64,000 bases of DNA from an uncultured Arcanobacterium sp. (lineage in GTDB: Bacteria > Actinomycetota > Actinomycetes > Actinomycetales > Actinomycetaceae): the NCBI GenBank assembly GCA_958428545.1, contig CAUAGM010000004.1, positions 122,147-186,146 on the forward strand. Reading direction: 5' to 3'. How positions within the stretch are numbered: position 1 is the first letter of the stretch; every line of letters starts with the position of its first letter. Below the pieces are notes generated by a model. The model was not told the origin of the DNA, searched no databases, and was given only the letters and a program-made list of their open reading frames with translations. Below, piece after piece: positions 8,488 through 17,926 of this stretch. Both the position numbers and the translations under genes were made by a program.

Positions 8488-8940
8488 TTACTGACGTGCG
8501 TTTTCATATGCCGTCATCATCTCGATACGGCTCTGATGGCGAGATTGCGGATCGTAGCCGGTTGCTAGGAAAATATCCACAAATTTTGCGGCTTCTTCAA
8601 TCGTATGCTGCCGAGCACCGAGCGCCATAATGTTTGCATTGTTGTGCTCTCTCGCAAGCTCCGCAGTGCTCGCGTTCCATACAAGAGCCGCACGAACACC
8701 ATCGACTAAATTTGCAGCCATTTGCTCACCGTTGCCGCTTCCGCCAATCACGATACCAAGCGAACCAGGATCATCAGCAACTGCCTGCGCACAATCAATA
8801 CACACTGGCGGATAAGCATCCATCCTATCGTAAGTTTTGTATCCATGATCGATGATGCAATGCCCAGCTGCCTCAAGGCGCTGAATCAGATATTCTCGCA
8901 GTTCGAAACCAGCATGATCTGCCGCAATGTGAATACGCAT
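8488..8940 (-). CDS. rpiB: Ribose-5-phosphate isomerase B
   Basis: A 150-aa RpiB/LacAB-type isomerase (ribose-5-P to ribulose-5-P, pentose phosphate pathway). It opens MRIHIAADHAGFELREYL, carries the anion loop GIVIGGSGNGEQMAAN and ends in a His/Arg-rich tail. Where E. coli RpiB has a catalytic Cys, this one has GGSGNGEQ, the pattern of mycobacterial RpiB with a Glu as base. The ATG at 8938-8940 lacks a Shine-Dalgarno sequence, so initiation may be leaderless; upstream in-frame ATGs to 8997 would add 19 unconserved residues. Confidence 0.93.
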   Translation of the reverse strand: MRIHIAADHAGFELREYLIQRLEAAGHCIIDHGYKTYDRMDAYPPVCIDCAQAVADDPGSLGIVIGGSGNGEQMAANLVDGVRAALVWNASTAELAREHNNANIMALGARQHTIEEAAKFVDIFLATGYDPQSRHQSRIEMMTAYENARQ

Positions 8941-9130
8941 ACGTACAGCATAATACTTATAGCTCCCATATAGGCAATGCACTCCCTCCATGTTCATAAA
9001 TGGGTTCAGGATTGATAAACGGTTTTATAGACGGGGTCAGGATCGATAGAAGGCCCAGGATTTTCATTTCTAGCAGAATGCCAGACAATCCCCAGCTGCA
9101 CTTTATAAAAGACAAGGTAAACTTACACAC

Positions 9131-11182
9131 ATGAATAATTCCACAGCATCAACGCACGATATTATTACGGATCTGAGCAGCTCGATCCGCCCGCAGGATG
9201 ATTTTTTCCGCTACGTGAATGACTCATGGCTGAACTCCACAGAAATTCCAGCAGATCAAACTTCCGCTGGGGCGTTTATCGACTTACGCAACGAAGCAGA
9301 ACGGCAAGTTCGTGAAATAATCGAAAATCTTGGCGCAGAGGTGAACCGTGCACAGGCTCCTCAGCTCGACACATTTTCCGCTCAAGCCAGTGCCGATCTG
9401 AGCGAAGCAGAAAAAATAGGAATTCTGTATTCCTCTTTTATGGAAGAAGAGCGTATTGATGCACTTCAAGCTCGCCCAGCTGCCGCCGATCTTGAACTTA
9501 TTAACGCCTGCACAGATAAAGCACAGTTAGCGCGCACTGTAGGGATCCTCTATCGAACTGGCGTTTGCGCACCGTTTTTCGTAGAGATTGACGCCAACCG
9601 CAATTCGCCTGACGACTACATCGCATGGATTGGTCAAAGTGGGCTGGGGCTTCCAGATGAAGCCTACTACCGCGCACCAGAGCACGCAGATACTCTCGCG
9701 GCATATCGAGAGTTTATTCCGAAACTCTACAGCCTCGTCACTGGCGTTGACGCTGAAACAGCACAAGGCGCAGCGAGCACAATTCTTGAACTGGAAACGC
9801 AATTCGCTGCACACCATTTCACAGTTGTAGAAGAACGAGACGTTGAGAAAACAAATAACGTGATGAGCCGAGAAAACTTTTTCGCATCGGCTAGAGGGTT
9901 TGAATGGGAAGCTGCTTTTGCAGAAATCGGCCTAACTGAACACAACTCCCAAGAACTGCTCATCTACACTCCACGGGCTCTCACAGGGTTTGCGGAGGTT
10001 TGGAAGGCTGCGAGCCTTGACGATCTTAAAACTTATCTCTCATGGCGAGTTGTGACTGCACGAGCACCATTTTTGAGCTCTGAAATAGTAGCCACACATT
10101 TTGATTTCTACGGAAAGACGCTCTCGGGGCAGGAACAACTACGCGACCGTTGGAAGCGGGCAGTTGGCTTCGTCAGCAGCATTATGGGCGAAGCAGTAGG
10201 GCGCATATATGTGCACAAGCATTTTCCACCAGAATATAAAGCACAGATGGAGCAGCTCGTTGCCGATCTACTCGAAGCCTATCGTCAATCCATCACTAAT
10301 CTCGATTGGATGACGGACGAAACAAAGCAAAAAGCGCTGGAAAAACTCGCAGCATTCACTCCTAAAATCGCATACCCAGACGTTTGGAAAGATTACTCAG
10401 CACTTTGCGTCACTGCAGGAAATCTTGTGGAGAATGTGCGCCTTGCCAACTCGTTTGAACATCAGCGAGATATTGCTAAACTCGGCACTCCAGTGGATCG
10501 CAGTGAATGGTTTATGACGCCTCAAACCGTCAACGCCTATTACAACCCTACAATGAACGAAATAGTATTCCCAGCAGCGATTCTACAACCGCCATTTTTC
10601 CGAGCTCATGCCGATGCCGCATGGAATTACGGCTCGATTGGAGCCGTCATCGGGCATGAAATCGGGCATGGCTTTGACGATCAAGGCAGTAAATACGACG
10701 GCACAGGTAAACTCAACAACTGGTGGACGCAAGGCGATCTAGAAGAGTTTAAGCAACGAACGTCAGCGCTCGTAGAGCAATATAATGCCTATGTGCCCAA
10801 ACAACTCGGCACAGATTCTGTGCATCACGTGCAAGGAGACCTGACGCTCGGGGAAAATATCGGAGACTTGGGCGGAGTGACTATCGCCCTCAAAGCATAT
10901 GCTATTGCCATGCAGCGCGAAGGCTTCGCGAGCGCCGAAGAAGCTCCCGTTATTGACGGTCTCACAGGCATTCAACGTTTCTTTATCTCGTATGCGCTGA
11001 GCTGGCAGGAAAAACGCCGCACTGAATTTATGATTCAGCTACTTGCCACAGATCCGCATTCCCCTGCAGAATTCCGATGCAATGGCATAGTAAAAAACGT
11101 CGATGCTTTTGCGCAGGCATTCGAGGTGCGCGAAGGCGATGAACTCTACCTCGCTCCAGAAAAACGGGTACGAATCTGGTAA
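9131..11182 (+). CDS. pepO: M13 family metallopeptidase (PepO/neprilysin-like)
   Basis: A 683-aa zinc endopeptidase that cleaves oligopeptides. The zinc motif HEIGHG lies near residues 509-514 and ENIGDLGG, with the third zinc ligand Glu, near 574; NAYYNPTMNEIVFPAAILQPPFF just before the HExxH is the conserved M13 substrate segment. The N-terminal part (IRPQDDFFRYVNDSWL) is typical. No signal peptide is visible, so it is probably cytoplasmic, as in other Gram-positive PepO proteins. The next gene encodes another peptidase. Confidence 0.95.
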   Translation: MNNSTASTHDIITDLSSSIRPQDDFFRYVNDSWLNSTEIPADQTSAGAFIDLRNEAERQVREIIENLGAEVNRAQAPQLDTFSAQASADLSEAEKIGILYSSFMEEERIDALQARPAAADLELINACTDKAQLARTVGILYRTGVCAPFFVEIDANRNSPDDYIAWIGQSGLGLPDEAYYRAPEHADTLAAYREFIPKLYSLVTGVDAETAQGAASTILELETQFAAHHFTVVEERDVEKTNNVMSRENFFASARGFEWEAAFAEIGLTEHNSQELLIYTPRALTGFAEVWKAASLDDLKTYLSWRVVTARAPFLSSEIVATHFDFYGKTLSGQEQLRDRWKRAVGFVSSIMGEAVGRIYVHKHFPPEYKAQMEQLVADLLEAYRQSITNLDWMTDETKQKALEKLAAFTPKIAYPDVWKDYSALCVTAGNLVENVRLANSFEHQRDIAKLGTPVDRSEWFMTPQTVNAYYNPTMNEIVFPAAILQPPFFRAHADAAWNYGSIGAVIGHEIGHGFDDQGSKYDGTGKLNNWWTQGDLEEFKQRTSALVEQYNAYVPKQLGTDSVHHVQGDLTLGENIGDLGGVTIALKAYAIAMQREGFASAEEAPVIDGLTGIQRFFISYALSWQEKRRTEFMIQLLATDPHSPAEFRCNGIVKNVDAFAQAFEVREGDELYLAPEKRVRIW

Positions 11183-11378
11183 ACACAACGGGTACAAATC
11201 TGGCAAACACTGAGGCACTATGCCTCATCACATCAGGAGCAGTACTTCAGATACTTTCTACGCTGTTTTGGCTCGACGCACGCACATCGATACACTCGAT
11301 AGAGTTATCTCGAGCTTAAACAGCACGCCAACGAGGCATATGCCCGCAAGCTCTCCCATTTAATACGAAAGGACTATT

Positions 11379-13952
11379 GTGGCAGGCGAAAATCTTACTC
11401 GCATCGAAACAGAAAAACGTGCTGCTCTTATCAGTACGCATACCTATAATGTTGAACTTGATCTTACGACCAGTCCAGATACTTTCCGCTCTATTTCTAC
11501 AGTTACGTTTTCGGCTGCGGATTCTGGCGCAGAAACGTGGATTGATCTCATTGCACAATCAGTGCAGCGCATAGTGCTAAACGGAGTTGAGCTAGATCCC
11601 GCAAGCTATCAGGATTCTCGTATTCCTCTGCCACATTTGCAGGAAGAAAATACGCTAACTGTTGATGCTACCTGTATCTACTCACACTCGGGTGAAGGTC
11701 TGCATCGAGCCACAGATCCCGTCGATGGCGAGGTCTATCTTTACAGCCAGTTCGAGGTACCAGATGCGCGCCGTATGTATGCGGTCTTTGAGCAGCCAGA
11801 CCTCAAAGCAGAATTCACATTCAGCTTCATCGCTCCTGATTATTGGAACGTCTTTTCCGTTTCTCCAACACCAGAACCAACTCCTGTACGAGAAGGCGTT
11901 GCACGCTGGGATTTCACACCAACTGAGCGCATTTCCAGCTATCTCACATGCTGTATTGCTGGTCCTTATGAAGGAACTACTGGCTCATACACCTCAGTAG
12001 ATGGGCGAAACATCCCGATGGGGGCGTACTGCCGCCGTTCACTGCTTCCTTACTTTGATGGCGACGAAGTGATCGAAATAACCAAGCAAGGCATGCCGTT
12101 CTATGAAACACAGTACAAGCAGCCATACCCCTTCCGTAAATACGACCAGATTTTTGTGCCTGAATACAACATGGGCGCAATGGAACACCCTGGATGCGTG
12201 ACGATTCTCGATGATTACGTATTTCGTTCAAAGCCGACACAGGCTCTTGTAGAACGCCGTGCAATCACGATTTTGCACGAGCTTGCCCATATGTGGTTTG
12301 GCGATCTTGTGACGATGAAGTGGTGGAACGATCTGTGGCTCAATGAGAGTTTTGCAGAGTACATGAGCCATGTTGCTACTGCCGAGACTACTCGCTGGAC
12401 AGACGCATGGGTCACGTTTAACTCCTCTGAAAAGCTCCATGCACAGCGCCAAGATCAGCTTCCCTCTACGCACCCAATTGCTGCTGTGATTAACGATCTT
12501 GAAGATACAATGGTGAACTTCGATGGGATCACCTATGGCAAGGGCGCTTCTGTATTCCAGCAGCTCGTTGCATATGTAGGCTGGGATGCGTTTATCACAG
12601 GTGTGCAGAAGTATCTGGCAAAGAAAGCTTGGGGTAATGCTACGCTAGACGATCTTCTCGTGGAACTTTCTGCCTCTTCAGGGCGCGATCTTGAAGCATG
12701 GAGTAAGGTATGGCTCGAAGAAGCTGGAATCAACACGTTTACTCCCCGTTTCTGCCTTGATTCTGAAGGCGTGATCACCAAGTTTGAACTTATTCAAAGC
12801 TCGGATGGACGCGCCTCGCTACGCCCTCATCGCATCGGTGTTGGCTTCTATGACCTTAATGGTCAATCTCTGGAATGTACGGCACATATCGAGATAGATG
12901 CGCTCTCGGAAATAACGCCTGCACCTGAACTGGTTGGCTTGCGTCGCCCAGCAGTTATTCTTCTCAATGATGGCGATCTCACCTATACGAAAGTGCGAAT
13001 GGATGAAGAGTCGTTTACCTTCGCCTCTGAGCATATCAACGATTTTTCCGACCGTTTAGCACGCACACTCGTACTCGATAATGCATGGGATATGTGCCGT
13101 GACGCCGAAATGCCAGCACGTGATTTTGCACGCCTCGCATTGCGCGCTTTGCGAACTGAAGATCACGGAACTGTGCTGAGATATTTGCTCACTCAACTGC
13201 TCACAGCAGCTACGCTCTACTCGGATCTCGATAGCCGCGAAGAGTTGGAATCTGCCGTGACGACTGCACTATTTGAGCTTTCTGCACACACTGAACCAGG
13301 ATCAGATCGTCAGCTCCAAATCACAAGTGCAGCGATTTCCATGGCTCGCACACGGCAGCAACTCGATACAATTGCGAGCTGGCTGGAAGATGGGGGCGCC
13401 CACGCTCCTGAAGGTCTCGTTATGGATGCTAATATGCGCTGGAAAGTGCTCAACCGTTTAGCTGAAAAGAATCTTATTGATGAAGCAGCCATTGAAAAAG
13501 AACTGCGCGAACGAGACAACACCGCATCGGGCGCAGCGAACGCTGCACGTGCTAAAGCTGGAATATCGACTGCTAGCGCAAAGGCTGGTGCATGGGCAGA
13601 TATTATCGGCGGCGCTGTACCAAATTCTGTGCAGCGCGCTGGCGCTTCAGGCTTCGGGTGCGGTGAGCCTGAATTGCTCGTACCGTACGTGCAAGCGTAT
13701 TTCGATGAGGTAGAAAACCAGTGGAACAACCGAACCAAAGAGATTGCTTCCAATATGATCGAGTACGCTTTTCCGATTGAGCTCACTGGGCGCACAGATC
13801 TGGGGGTGGATCTTCTTGACGTTGGCACACAATGGATGCATTCTCATACCGATAGTGCGCCAGCGCTCATTCGTTTAATCTCCGAGCAGCTAGATGCTGC
13901 CCAACGCGCGAAGCGAGCTCAAGAGTGCAGCGCTTCCCACGCGTGCGCATAG
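11379..13952 (+). CDS. pepN: Aminopeptidase N (M1 family)
   Basis: An 857-aa zinc aminopeptidase of actinobacterial length. GAMEHPG (substrate N-terminus recognition) lies near residue 266 and HELAHMWFGDLVTMKWWNDL with the ligand Glu in WLNESFAEY starts near 300. An ERAP1-like helical C-terminal domain follows. The GTG start at 11379 is preceded by GAAAGGA. It removes N-terminal residues from peptides in the cytoplasm, complementing PepO upstream. Two hairpins lie after the stop, the second of them an intrinsic terminator. Confidence 0.95.
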   Translation: MAGENLTRIETEKRAALISTHTYNVELDLTTSPDTFRSISTVTFSAADSGAETWIDLIAQSVQRIVLNGVELDPASYQDSRIPLPHLQEENTLTVDATCIYSHSGEGLHRATDPVDGEVYLYSQFEVPDARRMYAVFEQPDLKAEFTFSFIAPDYWNVFSVSPTPEPTPVREGVARWDFTPTERISSYLTCCIAGPYEGTTGSYTSVDGRNIPMGAYCRRSLLPYFDGDEVIEITKQGMPFYETQYKQPYPFRKYDQIFVPEYNMGAMEHPGCVTILDDYVFRSKPTQALVERRAITILHELAHMWFGDLVTMKWWNDLWLNESFAEYMSHVATAETTRWTDAWVTFNSSEKLHAQRQDQLPSTHPIAAVINDLEDTMVNFDGITYGKGASVFQQLVAYVGWDAFITGVQKYLAKKAWGNATLDDLLVELSASSGRDLEAWSKVWLEEAGINTFTPRFCLDSEGVITKFELIQSSDGRASLRPHRIGVGFYDLNGQSLECTAHIEIDALSEITPAPELVGLRRPAVILLNDGDLTYTKVRMDEESFTFASEHINDFSDRLARTLVLDNAWDMCRDAEMPARDFARLALRALRTEDHGTVLRYLLTQLLTAATLYSDLDSREELESAVTTALFELSAHTEPGSDRQLQITSAAISMARTRQQLDTIASWLEDGGAHAPEGLVMDANMRWKVLNRLAEKNLIDEAAIEKELRERDNTASGAANAARAKAGISTASAKAGAWADIIGGAVPNSVQRAGASGFGCGEPELLVPYVQAYFDEVENQWNNRTKEIASNMIEYAFPIELTGRTDLGVDLLDVGTQWMHSHTDSAPALIRLISEQLDAAQRAKRAQECSASHACA

Positions 13953-13981
13953 CTCATAAAGTTCGCATACAGAAACTAACT

Positions 13982-14026
13982 GCGGCTCTCTGTGTTTTAC
14001 CGATTTCGTAAAGCACAGAGAGCCGC
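13982..14026 (+). terminator. Long hairpin after pepN
   Basis: A 13-bp perfect stem (GCGGCTCTCTGTG/CACAGAGAGCCGC), extended inward by TTTTAC/GTAAA pairing. No T-run follows on the + strand, so it may stabilise the transcript end while the hairpin at 14063 terminates. Confidence 0.55.
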
Positions 14027-14062
14027 GTTGTACTTGAGCATTTATACTTAAGAGGAGAGGGT

Positions 14063-14092
14063 AGGGCTTTTCACAGTATGAAAAGCCCTTTT
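14063..14092 (+). terminator. Intrinsic terminator after pepN
   Basis: An 11-bp stem (AGGGCTTTTCA/TGAAAAGCCCT) with a 5-base loop followed by TTTTAT on the + strand. Confidence 0.8.
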
Positions 14093-14222
14093 ATATCTTT
14101 CGCAAGCTTGCCACCCTTTAGTTTGCACCCCCTCTCGGTTTGCAAACTCTCTCGCCAAATCTTCTAATAACTTTTTAGCGAATCTTTTAGAAGCCTTCAA
14201 CCCCACTCCCAAAGCTTAAAAA

Positions 14223-16382
14223 TCACAGAGTTTTATTGATAACCTCCACAAGCGAGCGATAACGATCATTGGTACGAATGGCATCAGAGAATACGACTTC
14301 TCCCTCAGGATCGCATAGCGGCACTCGCCAGTTCGGATACTCTTGATCAGTACCAGGCTGATTTTGAGTATTTCGCTCCCCCACAGCATCGGTGAGTGAA
14401 ACTCCTACCAAACGGCTTGGTGTACGGCAAATATACGCATGTAGAGCCTCAATAATTTCTTGCTCACACGGCTCATCTCCCACTAATTGATGCTCACGCA
14501 GACGTTCCATCACTTGATAACGTTCATGTGCGGCAGCGGCACGAACCTGATCTTCAGGTTCAGTAAGCAGACCAAGCTCCGCACGCAGCGTCACATGATC
14601 TTCGTGCCAATAACCTAATGCTGGCGGAAGATCATGTGTATCGACTGTCGCAAGCACATCTTCACGATAACCGCTTGGCTCTATAGGCCAGCCATCTGAT
14701 TGCTTTTCAAACCAAAAAACGCTTGTGCCGTATACTCCGCGCGCATGAAGCACATCTCGAATCCACGGATCAACCGTACCTAGATCTTCTCCGATCACGA
14801 CTACACCCGCCCGCTGTGCTTCGAGCAAAAGAACTCCAAGCATCGCCTCATGGTTGAAATATACATAAGTACCATCGATAGGACGATTACCTTGCGGAAT
14901 CCAGTAAAGGCGGAAGAGACCCATCACATGATCGATTCTCAACGCGCCAGCATGCCGAGCAATCGTACGAACCATATTCCTCAATGGCGCGTATTCCAAC
15001 TCCTCTAGAGCTGCAGGATTCCATGGCGGCTGGCTCCAGTTCTGCCCCTGCTGATTATAGAAATCCGGCGGAGCGCCAACTTGCATACCATGCGCGAATG
15101 CGTGTGCCTGCGTCCATACATCTGCACCATGCGGATGCACGCCAACTGCCAGATCATGGCAAATACCGAATTTCATTCCAGATTGAAGGGCAGCGCTCTG
15201 TGCAGCTTCGAGCTGTTCGTCAATCACCCATTGAAGCCAAGCCCAAAAGTCGATACGGTCTGCAAGAGCTTCACGCTCTTCATCGATATCTGGTGAGCCG
15301 AGAGGCATAAGACCGCTCGAGAGTAAACCGCCATTCTTTTCCTGCAGCGCACACCAGAGTGCAAAATTTTCCAGACCCACGCCCTCTTGTTTGCGAAACT
15401 CGGCGAAATCCTGCTCACGCTGTGCACTTCGTCTCTGAGCAAATACGATTTCAAGAGCGCGACGCTTAATATCCCATACAGCTGCCCTATCGATAAGATC
15501 GCTCGTAGATGAAGCAGCTTTGAGCCCCATGCTCAGCTCTGCCAGCTCAGCGCGTTGCGATTCGGATAAGCTCTGCCATTCGTCAATATTTTCTGGTCGG
15601 ATATAGATCGGATTAAAAAATCTTCTGCTCACAGGAAGATAGGGCGAGGGCTGCATATGCCCCACAGGCTCCCCTGCATGCACGGGATTGATGAGAAGAA
15701 AATCTGCACCGTCGTCACCAAAAGTTTTAGCCATTATGCGAAGATCTTCTGTATCACCTAATCCCCACGACTGGGCAGACCGTACAGAATATAATTGAGC
15801 CATCATTCCCCAAGAACGACTATCATACAGTCGAGAATTATCCAAACTCTGAGGGGTGACGATGAGGCTAGATTTCGCCGTCACTACTTGGGAACTTTCT
15901 GGCGGCATCACTCGAACATGAATCGTATGGTACCCCGTAGGCAAGCCTGCCGGAATGGAAAAACGAGCCTGCCCCGTTAAGACACCATTGATATCCCTCG
16001 GCTGCGTGAAATCTTCAAGCTGTGAGAGATCTCGGCGCTCGGATTCAACCTCCGTCTCAATCCATATCTCGAGACTCGAACCGTGCGGAACGTGCACAAG
16101 AATTTCCCCACCGTGAGTATCTGTGACCACAGTGCATTGCGGCAGTATACGATACCACTCACGATTAATTCGCCTGTCTATTTCATCGTTCACAGATTGA
16201 GCAGAGGAGACGTCTGCTCCCATTGCTCCAAGAACTTTTGAGAGCGTATCATCTGACGCTTCGTGATAGGTTCCGTTTACTTCCCAGTATTCGTGAGCAA
16301 CGCCATAGGCGTCAGCAAGAGCAACGAGCTGAGATCGAGTGGGAAGTTCCAGATATGGGGTATTAGTATCCAAGGTAGGCAT
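14223..16382 (-). CDS. malQ: 4-alpha-glucanotransferase (amylomaltase)
   Basis: A 719-aa GH77 enzyme that transfers alpha-1,4-glucan segments between maltodextrins. The N-terminal about 190 residues form the extra beta-sandwich domain seen in actinobacterial MalQ. The catalytic part shows LLINPVHAG, LRIDHVMGLFRLYW (nucleophile Asp), VVIGEDLGTV (acid/base Glu) and VDTHDLPPALGYW (third carboxylate). Read from the minus strand with ATG at 16380-16382. It is the glycogen/maltodextrin step that could feed the GH13 glucosidase at the right edge. It is divergent from the thioesterase gene, which starts 64 bases away. Confidence 0.95.
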   Translation of the reverse strand: MPTLDTNTPYLELPTRSQLVALADAYGVAHEYWEVNGTYHEASDDTLSKVLGAMGADVSSAQSVNDEIDRRINREWYRILPQCTVVTDTHGGEILVHVPHGSSLEIWIETEVESERRDLSQLEDFTQPRDINGVLTGQARFSIPAGLPTGYHTIHVRVMPPESSQVVTAKSSLIVTPQSLDNSRLYDSRSWGMMAQLYSVRSAQSWGLGDTEDLRIMAKTFGDDGADFLLINPVHAGEPVGHMQPSPYLPVSRRFFNPIYIRPENIDEWQSLSESQRAELAELSMGLKAASSTSDLIDRAAVWDIKRRALEIVFAQRRSAQREQDFAEFRKQEGVGLENFALWCALQEKNGGLLSSGLMPLGSPDIDEEREALADRIDFWAWLQWVIDEQLEAAQSAALQSGMKFGICHDLAVGVHPHGADVWTQAHAFAHGMQVGAPPDFYNQQGQNWSQPPWNPAALEELEYAPLRNMVRTIARHAGALRIDHVMGLFRLYWIPQGNRPIDGTYVYFNHEAMLGVLLLEAQRAGVVVIGEDLGTVDPWIRDVLHARGVYGTSVFWFEKQSDGWPIEPSGYREDVLATVDTHDLPPALGYWHEDHVTLRAELGLLTEPEDQVRAAAAHERYQVMERLREHQLVGDEPCEQEIIEALHAYICRTPSRLVGVSLTDAVGERNTQNQPGTDQEYPNWRVPLCDPEGEVVFSDAIRTNDRYRSLVEVINKTL

Positions 16383-16446
16383 ACACTTCTCCTAGCTAGT
16401 ATTGACATTGTTAATACTAGCGAAGGAATCGTTTGAGAGGATAACT

Positions 16447-17346
16447 ATGGCTGATTACCTTCCCATACCCATGACGGATAAAGAGCCTCTCGGCACGGTG
16501 CTCAACACTCTGCGCATGAAAATTCTTGGAGATAATCTCTTTGAAGGGTCTAATTTACGCCAGTTTTCAAATCGCGTATATGGTGGGCAGGTATTTGCAC
16601 AAGCAGTTGTGGCAGCAGGCGCTACTTTTGGTGACGATGTGAATGAACGTTTGATTCATTCAATTAACGCTGGATTTCAACGCCCTGGCGCTATGGAAAT
16701 TCCTACCCGTATTGAAGTTGAAGACGTGCTCGACGGCCGCTCGTTTTCCACACGCAGGATCCTTGCTTCACAAAATGGGCAGACGATATTCTCGGCTCGC
16801 GCATCGTTCCAAGAGCGGCAATCTGGGGTGGAGCATATGGCTGAGATGCCGAGTGCCCCACATCCTGAATCATTGCCTTCATCAGTGGATTTTTTCGCGT
16901 CATTAAATTTACCAGATGCACGCAGAATGAATAGCACTAATGCAGTTGATATGCGGCACGTAGGTGGTCCTATCTGGATTCATCCAGCTTCAGCACCTTC
17001 CGAACACACGCTCATATGGTTTAGGCTTCGATCTCCTATGCCCGCAGAATCAAGCCAGCTCATTCACCGAGCGATGCTCGCCTATGCCACCGATCAATTT
17101 ATGCTTGAACCTATTATGAGAGCACATGGCATGTATTGGCTGAGCAAAAATATTCGTGTTGCCACGCTCGATCACGCAATCTGGTGGCATCGAGACGTTG
17201 ATATGAGCCACTGGATCCTAGCTGATCTCTCGTCTCCTTCTGCCCAAGGCGGGCGAGGTCTATCGATTGCTCGTTTCTTCCAAGACGGAATCCACATTGC
17301 AACAATGGCACAGGAAGGTATGGTTCGGCTTCGCGAACAATCCTGA
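16447..17346 (+). CDS. tesB: Acyl-CoA thioesterase II
   Basis: A 299-aa double-hotdog thioesterase that hydrolyses acyl-CoA to fatty acid and CoA. Seen: FEGSNLRQFSNRVYGGQVFAQAVVAA (first hotdog), NAGFQRPGAMEIPTRIEVEDVLDGRSFSTRRILA (conserved core) and MLAYATDQFMLEPIMRAHG with the catalytic Asp in the second hotdog. The start at 16447 (MADYLPIPM) is chosen for its GAGAGGATAACT ribosome-binding site; the frame opens 45 bases earlier. The function in lipid turnover is inferred from the family. Confidence 0.92.
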   Translation: MADYLPIPMTDKEPLGTVLNTLRMKILGDNLFEGSNLRQFSNRVYGGQVFAQAVVAAGATFGDDVNERLIHSINAGFQRPGAMEIPTRIEVEDVLDGRSFSTRRILASQNGQTIFSARASFQERQSGVEHMAEMPSAPHPESLPSSVDFFASLNLPDARRMNSTNAVDMRHVGGPIWIHPASAPSEHTLIWFRLRSPMPAESSQLIHRAMLAYATDQFMLEPIMRAHGMYWLSKNIRVATLDHAIWWHRDVDMSHWILADLSSPSAQGGRGLSIARFFQDGIHIATMAQEGMVRLREQS

Positions 17347-17711
17347 CTGCCGCAGATAGCCTGATTTACGCTGTGAAAGGGAAGTAGCCAGCACAAGACT
17401 CACAAACACTTAAAATACGCCTACCATCACCCTATGGGCGTATGCATAAGCACAGACAAGCTATAGACACTCCATGCTAGGCACGAGCATAGCTCACACA
17501 CATACAGCGGATCCGAGCGCTGCCCCACACCCCGCGAGGAGCAAGAGGCATAACTCGCACACATACAGTGGATCCATCACACTGCAGAGGAAAGTTAGTG
17601 AAGGTTTACACAATGTACGATAGATTCACGCACATCGCATTAGGAGTGCACCAGCATTGACGATATTACATACGCCTAAGAGCTTTTGCAGCTCAGCTGC
17701 TTCACTATTCA
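17347..17711. other. Intergenic region with two direct repeats
   Basis: No gene is seen. Two 28-base imperfect copies of GCATARCTCRCACACATACAGYGGATCC-like sequence lie at 17487-17514 and 17548-17575, 61 bases apart. The function is unknown; they could be binding sites or remnants. Confidence 0.4.
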
Positions 17712-17909
17712 CTACTGCTCATATTGCTTGCGATATTCGGCGCGCTCCTCATCACTAAGCATATATTGGCGAACTGGTGCCTCAAGATCTTGCACTTCAG
17801 GTGAGCGCCATTTCACTATCATCCAGATAATTCCTGTGAGCACAGCACAAGTAAGAAGTACTCCTGCTGCCACAACGAGCAACGAAAAAAAATTATAGAC
17901 ACTACTCAT
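17712..17909 (-). CDS. Small single-pass membrane protein
   Basis: 65 aa. Residues 5-30 (YNFFSLLVVAAGVLLTCAVLTGIIWMIV) form one membrane helix and the C-terminal tail is charged (SDEERAEYRKQYEQ). The ATG at 17907-17909 follows AAGGAACCGAT. It starts 17 bases after the ettA stop in the same direction, so the two are probably co-transcribed. I do not recognise a family. Confidence 0.7.
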   Translation of the reverse strand: MSSVYNFFSLLVVAAGVLLTCAVLTGIIWMIVKWRSPEVQDLEAPVRQYMLSDEERAEYRKQYEQ

Positions 17910-17926
17910 ATCGGTTCCTTGCTCTA

